Source of the DNA: Christiangramia crocea
GTDB lineage: Bacteria > Bacteroidota > Bacteroidia > Flavobacteriales > Flavobacteriaceae
Assembly (NCBI RefSeq): GCF_022410465.1
Contig: NZ_JAJSON010000007.1
Coordinates: 1 to 64,000, forward strand
Direction of reading: 5' to 3'
Length of the DNA stretch: 64,000 bases
Positions 55,534 through 62,552 of the stretch are shown one piece after another. The position numbers and the translations under genes were made by a program. The notes under the pieces were generated by a model that had not been told where the DNA came from, did no database searches, and saw nothing but the letters and a program-made list of their open reading frames with translations. The stretch's first letter is position 1. Each line of letters begins with the position of its first letter.

Positions 55534-57708
55534 TTATAAAACCTGTAGCTTAATTCCACCATTAATAACAAATCCGTCAACCGGAGCGTATATATCTTTA
55601 AACTGAGGGTTGGAAATCGAACCAGTATAGATTGAGTCAAACCTGGTTTGGCGTGTATCTGTAAAATTCTCGAAATTCAGGAATAATGAGAATCTTTCCC
55701 ATTTCATCTCGCTCATCAACCCGAAGATCCAGTAATTATCACCAGTTGTACCATCCCCAAGCTTCTGAGGACCAAAATAGTACCCCTCCAGACCGATCAC
55801 GAGTTTATCTTCTATCTCATAGACCAGAACATTGTTCAGCCTGTTTTGGGCTACCAGGGGCATTTCTGAAGTTTCATCTCCATAATGTTGATTTACATCA
55901 GCCAGTGTATGTCCAACAAATAATTTAAAATTCTTGTAAGATAATCTCACATTTGTTTCAACTCCCTTAGTGTCCAGATATCCTTCAGGCTGTAAATATT
56001 CAAAATTCTCTCCCATGGTATTTGTAAGAATAAGGGGGTCGTCTACACGGGTGTAGAAGAAAAGTGTGTTAAGGCTGAAATCAATGGTTTCAAACAGTTC
56101 AGTTCGATAATTCATATCGAAATTAGCTCCGTAGGAACGCTCCGCTTCAGTTTCTGAAACATCTACAGGGAGTACATTCTGAAACTGGATTCTTTCGGCA
56201 TCTTCCGTAAAGATGGAAGGCGTTTTATAGCCAAGCCCCCCTCCAAGTCTTGCAGTAAAGCTTTCAGAAATACTAAACATTGCCGATAATCTGGGTAGTA
56301 AAAAAGTACCATAATCGTTCTGGTGATCCAGTCTTAATCCGGTTTCCAGGCTCAAAAGTTCTGAAACCTTCCAGTTATTCTGTAAAAAGGCTCCATAGGT
56401 AAGATGGTTATAATCTACTCCCCGGGATTCAGGATTCTCATCTTCGTTAAAGCTATCTACCCAAAGATTGGCTCCTGCAATCCATTCTGACTCCCTGTCT
56501 CCAAAAGCATAGGTGATTTCGTTAAAAGAGGCGAACTGATCTCCGGAAAATACAAAATCCGGAATGCGGATCTTTCTCTCAAAAAAGCTAAAACTGTTTT
56601 TTATATTCAGACTGGCGCCATTCTCAAAATGCTGCTCATAGCCAGCACGGGTTGTAATTCTCTGGGTATTGTTCTTTTCAAAATAAGGATCCTCTACTCC
56701 CCCATCATTTTCAATGAATTCGATATTTCCTCCTGTTCGTTCTTCTATCACGGCATTTACCCCCAGATCCAGAGTAGCATTCTCACTGGGATAATAGAAA
56801 AACCTGGGATTCAAAGTATACCTGTCAAACTCCGGAATGGCTGTTAGACCAATATCGGCGGGGTCATAAGGGGTTCCAATATTATAAGAAGCAAAAACCG
56901 TGGTGCCCAGTTTTCCAAATTTGTTGGAGTAAAAGGCACTTGCATCAAGACCAAGAGCAGAGGTCCCGTTCAATAACAGGTTAAGTTCTTCCTCGTCTGT
57001 AGGCGTCTTCGAAACAAGGTTAACAAGTCCGGCGATGGCTCCGCCTCCATATAATGTTGAAGAAGCACCTTTTATCACTTCCACCTGCCTTAGGTCCAAA
57101 GGTACGATCTGAAGAAGACTGAGGCCGCCTGAAAACCCGGAATATAAGGGATACCCGTCTTTTAATAACTGAGTATATTTCCCGTCAAGTCCCTGTATTC
57201 TAATGCTCGAATTATACGAAGTGGCTGATGTTTGCTGGGTCTGGATCCCTGTGGTCTCATTCAGGAGCATCCGGATATCACCGGGCTTCATATTTCCTTT
57301 TTCCCCCAGTTCTTCACCCGAAATCACTTCCACTCTTGTTGGAAGATCTGCAATGGTGCGTCGGGAACGTGTGGAAGAGATAAAGACCGCATCCATTTGT
57401 TCACCAGCCGGATACAAATAGATAGTTTTAATATCTTCATCTGAAAGTGGGAAATTATAACTGGTTTCAAGAGTTTCAAAACCTATATAGCTGAAAATTA
57501 TAGTCTTTTCTCCATCTGCAATACCGTTGATTTCAATCAAACCTTCATCATTGGCGGTATCACCAAGATTGCTGCCTTTAACCACAGCATTAGCCCCCTG
57601 GAGAGGAGTATTCGTTTCTCCATCTATAATACGTGCATTAAAATTATTTTGTGAATAGCAGTTGCCGGAAATAAAAATTATTAAAAGCCAGAAAATCTTA
57701 TGGTTCAT
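55534..57708 (-). CDS. TonB-dependent receptor
   Basis: A 724-residue outer-membrane TonB-dependent receptor. A signal peptide (HKIFWLLIIFISGNCYSQ) precedes a carboxypeptidase-D regulatory-like domain (about 22-100; IIDGETNTPLQGANAVVKGS), the plug (about 112-225; with RTIADLPTRVEVI and VEVIKGASSTLYGGGAIAGLVN) and a 22-strand barrel ending GFVINGGIKLQVL. It has no SusD partner, so more likely imports a metal complex or small cofactor than a glycan; this is inference. It stands between an acyl-CoA-dehydrogenase-like gene and a gene-free stretch. Confidence 0.93.
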   Translation of the reverse strand: MNHKIFWLLIIFISGNCYSQNNFNARIIDGETNTPLQGANAVVKGSNLGDTANDEGLIEINGIADGEKTIIFSYIGFETLETSYNFPLSDEDIKTIYLYPAGEQMDAVFISSTRSRRTIADLPTRVEVISGEELGEKGNMKPGDIRMLLNETTGIQTQQTSATSYNSSIRIQGLDGKYTQLLKDGYPLYSGFSGGLSLLQIVPLDLRQVEVIKGASSTLYGGGAIAGLVNLVSKTPTDEEELNLLLNGTSALGLDASAFYSNKFGKLGTTVFASYNIGTPYDPADIGLTAIPEFDRYTLNPRFFYYPSENATLDLGVNAVIEERTGGNIEFIENDGGVEDPYFEKNNTQRITTRAGYEQHFENGASLNIKNSFSFFERKIRIPDFVFSGDQFASFNEITYAFGDRESEWIAGANLWVDSFNEDENPESRGVDYNHLTYGAFLQNNWKVSELLSLETGLRLDHQNDYGTFLLPRLSAMFSISESFTARLGGGLGYKTPSIFTEDAERIQFQNVLPVDVSETEAERSYGANFDMNYRTELFETIDFSLNTLFFYTRVDDPLILTNTMGENFEYLQPEGYLDTKGVETNVRLSYKNFKLFVGHTLADVNQHYGDETSEMPLVAQNRLNNVLVYEIEDKLVIGLEGYYFGPQKLGDGTTGDNYWIFGLMSEMKWERFSLFLNFENFTDTRQTRFDSIYTGSISNPQFKDIYAPVDGFVINGGIKLQVL

Positions 57709-58229
57709 AAGTTGATTTTATAAAGAAAACAATAGTGTAGTTCTTTTAATTATGAACCGGCAAATTTAAGGAAGTAGAGTTAAACATGGCATTCAAATCA
57801 CACTAAATTGGTCACGGAGATCCAATATGCAAATAACCCCGTTCTTCAAGTTGAAGCTATTCTTTAATTTGAAAAAAGAATGACCTGTTCAATAAAGACT
57901 GATGTTCATAAATTCATTTACCAAAAAAGAAAAATAATCGACTTGCCAATAGCTTCTGAAAATAAATGGCTTAATTAAACCCCTGACAAGCAGTGCGGAT
58001 ATTAAACCCAGCATTAGTCCCTTAAAAAGGGATATTTCAAGTATAAAAACAGGGGAGAAATGCCGTAAATGGATAATCCCGGTTAGATTAGTAACCGGGA
58101 TAATTAAGAATTATATGTTCAACTTCTTATCAATTATGATGTGGAATATGCGGTTTCTACTTTTGGCTTTCAGGAATTATATCAATTGTTCCAAACCAGG
58201 TAAGATCCGAATTTACTATAAAAAATGAC
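57709..58229. other. 521-bp gene-free stretch with a hairpin
   Basis: A 10-bp perfect inverted repeat (ATCCCGGTTA / TAACCGGGAT, 58076-58101, loop GATTAG) lies downstream of the subtilase gene but lacks a T run on either strand. No gene was recognised. A short frame just after the protease stop has internal stops and no identifiable product. Confidence 0.5.
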
Positions 58230-58937
58230 TTAAAACTCCACAATTACTTCATTAGAACAATATGAGGTTTCAGTAATACAAACCTTAAATGATGCTATCC
58301 CGCCTCCTTTTCCCAGATTTATTTCCTGGGATCCATCATTTAAGGATAGTGACATTTCATTATTATTATATATCTCGATACTCTCAGAAGTCCCGGATGG
58401 GGTCCATGAAAGAATCGCTCTTGTATTACCTCTCCGTTTAACGGTTCGGACAGTGAGCTCAAGATTAACTGGTTCCGGATCAGGCAATTGTTCAATTAAA
58501 AGGTGTCTCCCCTTTGTGGCAGTCCCCCCTCTATTGTCTGTTACTTTCAAGGAAACATAATACCAGCCTTCATTTGGGAAAATATGACCGGGATTTTGAA
58601 GGTAAGATGTATTTCCATCATTAAAACTCCATTCCCAAGCTACAATTTCGCCATCTTCATCCCTACTTGTATCGGTGAATATGACTTCCAGTCCATTTTG
58701 GTCCTTAGAAAAATTAGCAAATGGTTCTTCGTTAGGAAGCTGCATAGGGTCATCTACCATTATAGGAGTAACCTGGTTCGAACAATCATTAATTCCAGTC
58801 AAACATATCTGAAAAGAATCAGGTATTTTTCCTCCTGGATTATAAAACCATTTACCATTATTTGCAGTCTCAAAGCTTAACTTTCCATCAATATAAATAT
58901 GTACTTTTCCCAGATATGCTTCTAAAGATGAATTCAA
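58230..58937 (-). CDS. frameshifted C-terminal part of the subtilase (Fn3-like/PKD)
   Basis: A 235-codon frame that opens only with TTG and overlaps the end of the subtilase gene by four bases in the -1 frame. It continues the same protein: a Fn3-like unit with a Cys pair (FQICLTGINDCSN), a PKD domain (about 70-150; PFANFSKDQNGLEVIFTDTS, WEWSFNDGN, GWYYVSLKVTDNRGG), then a second Fn3-like unit (LELTVRTVKRRGNTRAILSW, FKVCITETSYCSN). The first unit's opening strand (LDLEVFGYKDKGNLRF) lies in the upstream frame. Not an independent gene. Confidence 0.8.
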   Translation of the reverse strand: MNSSLEAYLGKVHIYIDGKLSFETANNGKWFYNPGGKIPDSFQICLTGINDCSNQVTPIMVDDPMQLPNEEPFANFSKDQNGLEVIFTDTSRDEDGEIVAWEWSFNDGNTSYLQNPGHIFPNEGWYYVSLKVTDNRGGTATKGRHLLIEQLPDPEPVNLELTVRTVKRRGNTRAILSWTPSGTSESIEIYNNNEMSLSLNDGSQEINLGKGGGIASFKVCITETSYCSNEVIVEF

Positions 58938-60289
58938 GGAAGACCAAACCTCAAATTCCCCTTATCCTTGTAACCAAATACTTCCAAGTCAAGAGAAGCT
59001 GGTAAAATCACAGGCTCCTCATTAAGACTGTAAGCCAGACGATTAGGACCTTCTGGCACATTCTTAATAGCATTCTCCGTGGAATTCATAACTATAGCTT
59101 CATGAGTCTCGCTAGGTTTTAAATTAGGGTTAGCTTCCAAAAGCAAAGAAGCAATTCCTGCTACATGCGGTGCGGCCATTGAAGTACCACGCCCCAGATG
59201 AAATGAACTGTCATTCAAATGATAGGCAGACCAAATATCTACTCCGGGTGCAAAAAGGTCTACACAACTGCCAAAGCTTGAAAAAGAGGCCATTTCGTTG
59301 TTAATATCACTAGCAGCTACTGTTATTGCCTGTTCTATCCGGGCAGGACTTATTTCACAGGCGTCCGAGGCACTATTCCCAGCTGCGATCACATAATGGA
59401 TTCCTGTAGCGATTGAATTTTTGATGGCAACTTCGGTTGGATCCATGTCTGGTTCATAGTAATCCCCGAGGCTCAAATTTACAACTGCAGGCTTCTTGGC
59501 ATTAAGGGTTATCCATTCTACTGCAGCTAATAATACGGAGTTTTGAGTACCATTCTCACAACCAAATACCTTTACAGATACCAGGTTTACATCTTTAGCT
59601 ACTCCAACTGTCTTACCTCCTACTGTAGCTGCGACATGTGTTCCATGCCAATGACAATCACCCCCAGGTTCAAGACTGGGATCATTATTAAACCATTCGT
59701 TATCCTTGACAAAATCATAACCCAGGCTAGCCCTTCCCTCAAATTCTTCATGGGAATAGTTAATGCCTGTATCTACTATATAAACTGTTACCCCCTTTCC
59801 TGTTGAATTATAGCTATAAACATAGTCCAGCTGTGGCTCGCGCTGGTCTATCCGGTCCAAACCCCAGACAGGATAATCCTGCTGAGAACTCTCGATGGAA
59901 AAATTCTTAAGCTCCTTATCTTTTACCACATGAGATACATTAGGATTATTTCTTAGTGCCTCAGCTTTTTGTTTACTTAAATTAGCTGAAAATCCTGTCA
60001 AGACTTTTTGATATTTATAGACTACAGATTTCTCTGGTATACCTAATTCATTTTCAAGGTTTTCCAGAACTTCCTTGGCTCTGGAATTTTCAGCTGCTGG
60101 TTTATCTGAAAGTATTATAATAAAACTTTCACTGTCAGTTTTTTTAAGATTAAGGTCGGCAGTTGTATCGGCTGTTATCTGCATTTCCGAATCAGTACTA
60201 CATGATAAAATCGCAAGTAAAGAAATGTATACAATTAAGGAATTAAGAAAAACCTGGCTCGATCTAAGAAAAAATATTAAAGAACACAT
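58934..60289 (-). CDS. S8 subtilisin-like lipoprotein protease
   Basis: A 451-residue protease from ATG 60289 (an in-frame TTG lies 42 bp upstream). The lipoprotein signal ends LLAILSC (Cys30). Residues about 52-128 form an inhibitor I9 propeptide, and the catalytic domain follows: Asp173 in VDTGINYSHEEF, His215 in HGTHVA, oxyanion Asn305 in AAGN and Ser370 in GTSMAAPHVAG, so the triad is complete. The frame is cut after LRFGLP by a probable one-T loss; the C-terminal Fn3/PKD part continues in the -1 frame. Before the mutation it would have been about 690 residues, an exported fibronectin/PKD subtilase. Confidence 0.85.
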   Translation of the reverse strand: MCSLIFFLRSSQVFLNSLIVYISLLAILSCSTDSEMQITADTTADLNLKKTDSESFIIILSDKPAAENSRAKEVLENLENELGIPEKSVVYKYQKVLTGFSANLSKQKAEALRNNPNVSHVVKDKELKNFSIESSQQDYPVWGLDRIDQREPQLDYVYSYNSTGKGVTVYIVDTGINYSHEEFEGRASLGYDFVKDNEWFNNDPSLEPGGDCHWHGTHVAATVGGKTVGVAKDVNLVSVKVFGCENGTQNSVLLAAVEWITLNAKKPAVVNLSLGDYYEPDMDPTEVAIKNSIATGIHYVIAAGNSASDACEISPARIEQAITVAASDINNEMASFSSFGSCVDLFAPGVDIWSAYHLNDSSFHLGRGTSMAAPHVAGIASLLLEANPNLKPSETHEAIVMNSTENAIKNVPEGPNRLAYSLNEEPVILPASLDLEVFGYKDKGNLRFGLP

Positions 60290-60536
60290 ACCTTGAAATT
60301 TTGATTGGTTAAAATTCTCAGGAAAATTCAAACGTTTGGGGATAAAAATTATAGCTTCAATGTAGATTTTAAGATTAAACAGGAAAAGGGGAAAAACACC
60401 CTAATTGACTGATTTACAGTTTTTATACTTTTATCCGACATGATTTAGTATAAGTTTAACTGATACTTATATGCCAAACCATTAATCAAGTCTTAAATTT
60501 AAACAGCTTTAACTTCTACATATAAGCAACTAAGAA

Positions 60537-61553
60537 ATGAAAACCTATCATTTAGATTTAAATGATGTTGATGATTTCATCCCTGAATTAGCTAATGAAT
60601 TGGGGATCAAGCACAGTGAACACCTGGGAGAATACACATTAAAGGTTCCTAATAAAAATGGAGAAGGTGAAATAAGAGGCATTAATTTCCCCAACGGATT
60701 GGGACTCTATACGTATCACTGCAAATTCTATGAAAATCTAAGATTTAAAGTTTCCCTGCCTGCAATTAAACCTATCAGGTTTCTTTACTGCATAGAAGGT
60801 GCTGTAGATAGCTACTTTAATAATAATGAAGACTTTACAACCATTGAAAATCACCAGTTTCTGATTGCAGCTCCAAAAGATGGTGAAACCCATAACCTTG
60901 TTTTTAAAAAGAATACTGAAATCGCTTTGTGCTACCTGGAAATTGACCGGCTCAAATTCCAGAGGTATTTCTCATTCGATCTTAATCAATTAGAACCCGT
61001 GTTTTATAAGATCTTTAGTGATACTAAAGGGAAGAACAGGATCTCTAAAACCGGTAGTTTTAGCCTAAAAACTGCTGAAACCATCAAGGAGATTAAAAAC
61101 TGTGAAATAGACGGGTTTCCAAGGGTCAACTTTATAGGTGCTAAATCTCTGGAGATACTAAGCTATATGCTCTCCAGGTTTAAAAGAGAAAAGCAAATAT
61201 TTAAGAATAAAACACTAAGGGAAAGTGACATACAGGCGGTTGAAAGAGTTGTAGAATATATAAATTGCAATATAGCTAAGGTGGGAACGGTAAATGATCT
61301 GGCTAAAATCGCAGGAATAAATTCTAATAAATTACAGGAATCCTTTCAGGTTATCTATGGCAAAACCGTAAATGAATACCTAAGGGACATTCGTTTAACA
61401 AAAGCTCTGAACATTCTAACTACCGGCGACAAGAATGTAAGTGAAGTGGTTTATGAATTAGGCCTTTCCAGCCGTAGTTACTTTTCCAAAATATTTAAGG
61501 CTAAATATGGCATTTCTCCCAGACAAATTCTTGCTACTCAATCTGGTAAGTAA
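60537..61553 (+). CDS. AraC family transcriptional regulator
   Basis: A 338-residue regulator. The N-terminal about 220 residues form a sensing domain with no close named family (YHLDLNDVDDFIPELANELG at the start). The C-terminal about 100 residues contain two HTH units: VNDLAKIAGINSNKLQESFQ and VSEVVYELGLSSRSYFSKIFK, ending with the conserved YGISPRQI. It is divergent from the subtilase gene with 247 bp between, and it lies just upstream of the repeat and small-ORF region, either of which could be its target. Confidence 0.93.
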   Translation: MKTYHLDLNDVDDFIPELANELGIKHSEHLGEYTLKVPNKNGEGEIRGINFPNGLGLYTYHCKFYENLRFKVSLPAIKPIRFLYCIEGAVDSYFNNNEDFTTIENHQFLIAAPKDGETHNLVFKKNTEIALCYLEIDRLKFQRYFSFDLNQLEPVFYKIFSDTKGKNRISKTGSFSLKTAETIKEIKNCEIDGFPRVNFIGAKSLEILSYMLSRFKREKQIFKNKTLRESDIQAVERVVEYINCNIAKVGTVNDLAKIAGINSNKLQESFQVIYGKTVNEYLRDIRLTKALNILTTGDKNVSEVVYELGLSSRSYFSKIFKAKYGISPRQILATQSGK

Positions 61554-61591
61554 AATTTAAAGAGGAAAAACTATTATTATTAATATGACAA

Positions 61592-61611
61592 AAAGGGGAT
61601 TATTCCCCTTT
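61592..61611. terminator. hairpin after the AraC gene
   Basis: AAAGGGGA and TCCCCTTT form an 8-bp stem with a TTAT loop, about 40 bp past the AraC stop. T runs are short on the plus strand and five bases on the minus strand, so the terminator may be weak or bidirectional. Downstream to 61731 no gene was seen. Confidence 0.6.
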
Positions 61612-61763
61612 CCAAGCAAGCATCTTTCCAGTACTTTAGTATCAGAAATTCACCTCCCTTTTTATCCCCCCATAAAATATTAAAAATTTAGTTCCGGATA
61701 TAAAACCTGGAAATATAAAACCCCCATATATAAATCATCATTCATCAATCAAAATTTTTCATC

Positions 61764-61901
61764 ATGACAGCTTTTTCAAAAATCATCGAAAACTTTAGTT
61801 CTTTAAACGACGGCAATCTCACTCATCACAGAGCCTTTTTAAATCAACGGTCTGGAAACGGAAGAAGTTGCTGGTACAACCGGAGAAAATTCGGAATCTA
61901 A
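61764..61901 (+). CDS. tandem 45-residue small protein, copy 1
   Basis: A 45-residue basic, His- and Arg-containing peptide: it begins MTAFSKIIENFSSLNDGNLT, carries HHRAF, and ends SCWYNRRKFGI, with one Cys and one Trp close together. No signal peptide or membrane span is seen. Compared with copy 2, four of five differences are silent third-position changes and one changes Ala24 to Thr, which argues for selection on the protein. There is no Shine-Dalgarno, only an A/T-rich leader, which is normal here. I recognise no family. It could be a functional small protein, a peptide precursor or a leader peptide. Confidence 0.55.
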   Translation: MTAFSKIIENFSSLNDGNLTHHRAFLNQRSGNGRSCWYNRRKFGI

Positions 61902-61943
61902 TTTCATTAAAAATCATCATTCATCAATCAAATTTTTTTCATC

Positions 61944-62081
61944 ATGACAGCTTTTTCAAAAATCATCGAAAACTTTAGTTCTTTAAACGACGGAAACCTC
62001 ACTCATCACAGAACCTTTTTAAATCAACGGTCTGGAAACGGAAGAAGTTGCTGGTATAACCGGAGAAAATTCGGAATTTAA
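61944..62081 (+). CDS. tandem 45-residue small protein, copy 2
   Basis: Same length as copy 1 and identical except Thr24 for Ala. Its leader differs from that of copy 1 by small changes, including a one-base length difference, whereas the coding frame has no indels. Both copies lie on the same strand as the upstream AraC gene and the downstream terminator at 62431, so one transcript could carry both. Confidence 0.55.
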   Translation: MTAFSKIIENFSSLNDGNLTHHRTFLNQRSGNGRSCWYNRRKFGI

Positions 62082-62126
62082 TTTCATTAAAAATCATCAT
62101 TCATCAATCATCAAAATTCATCAGTC

Positions 62127-62225
62127 ATGAAATCGCATATCAAAGTTAACATCAAACAACGGCCAAGGGGTATGTATTACGGTTTAATCCTTAGAAGGCT
62201 GGCAGAAACAGTGATTATCAGGTGA
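62127..62225 (+). CDS. third small frame of the repeat locus
   Basis: A 32-codon frame (MKSHIKVNIKQRPRGMYYG and on to AETVIIR) preceded by the same CATCAATCA leader as the two 45-residue peptides but with a different product, strongly basic and with hydrophobic ends. Its last three codons and stop fall inside the long RNA stem that follows, so it may be a leader peptide or not translated at all. Confidence 0.3.
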   Translation: MKSHIKVNIKQRPRGMYYGLILRRLAETVIIR

Positions 62226-62371
62226 AAATCCGGCATTTAAAACTGAGGAGCAAGACGGGGAAATCATTCATCAATCAGATTTTTAACTTGAAAGACGTTC
62301 TTTCCAGACCCGGACAGTAAAAACCTCAGATTGAATTAGTCAAAGCCGAGTGCCGGATTTTCATTAGATAA
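62215..62371 (+). ncRNA. candidate structured RNA element
   Basis: TGAAAATCCGGCA (62223-62235) is perfectly complementary to TGCCGGATTTTCA (62351-62363). The outer TTATC/GATAA (62215-62219, 62367-62371) extend the stem across a 3x3 internal loop. Inside it CTGAGG (62243-62248) pairs with CCTCAG (62324-62329), and GAAAGA-CGT-TCTTTC (62290-62304) forms a small hairpin. Nested helices over 157 bp suggest a folded RNA domain. A CATCAATCA copy sits in the interior. No known family recognised. Confidence 0.5.
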
Positions 62372-62376
62372 CAAAC

Positions 62377-62413
62377 ATCAATCATCACATCTCAACAATC
62401 AATCATCACATCT
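62377..62413 (+). repeat. 16-bp direct repeat pair
   Basis: ATCAATCATCACATCT occurs at 62377-62392 and again at 62398-62413 (period 21), between the long stem and the terminator. It extends the CATCAATCA family of the leaders. Confidence 0.8.
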
Positions 62414-62430
62414 GTATCTTTTTTAACGAA

Positions 62431-62466
62431 AGTACCCGGGTTCATCACCTCAGGGTACTTTTTTAT
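62431..62466 (+). terminator. intrinsic terminator of the repeat locus
   Basis: AGTACCC (62431-62437) pairs with GGGTACT (62453-62459), with a 15-base loop and a following TTTTTT run. It marks the end of a plus-strand transcript covering the tandem units and the structured region. Confidence 0.82.
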
Positions 62467-62552
62467 TGATTTAATATCTGGTTTCAAATAAAAAGCAGAT
62501 TCCAAAATTCTAAATGTTCGTATATTCAGGCCACCTTTAACACTATCACAAA

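Larger units (their letters stand above)
61732..62110 (+). repeat. two tandem 180-bp repeat units plus a third leader
   Basis: Two nearly identical units (starts 61732 and 61911; period 179-180 bp) each consist of an AT-rich leader containing CATCAATCA, a 45-codon frame and a short ATTTCATTAA tail. The leader is repeated a third time at 62091-62110 before a different short frame. Coding portions of the units differ at 5 of 135 positions. Confidence 0.93.

Noticed and set aside
58120-58229. A short coding-like stretch (SDLTWFGTIDIIPESQK) just after the subtilase stop
   Set aside because: It is followed by a stop, has no start codon and I cannot match it to a family.
58920-58945. Programmed -1 frameshifting in the subtilase gene
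   Set aside because: There is no X-XXY-YYZ slippery heptamer and no obvious downstream pseudoknot; a lost T explains it more simply.
61732-62110. Repeats with regular spacing that could suggest a CRISPR array
   Set aside because: The unit is 180 bp, nearly all of it is repeated including the coding part, and there are no unique spacers or cas genes.
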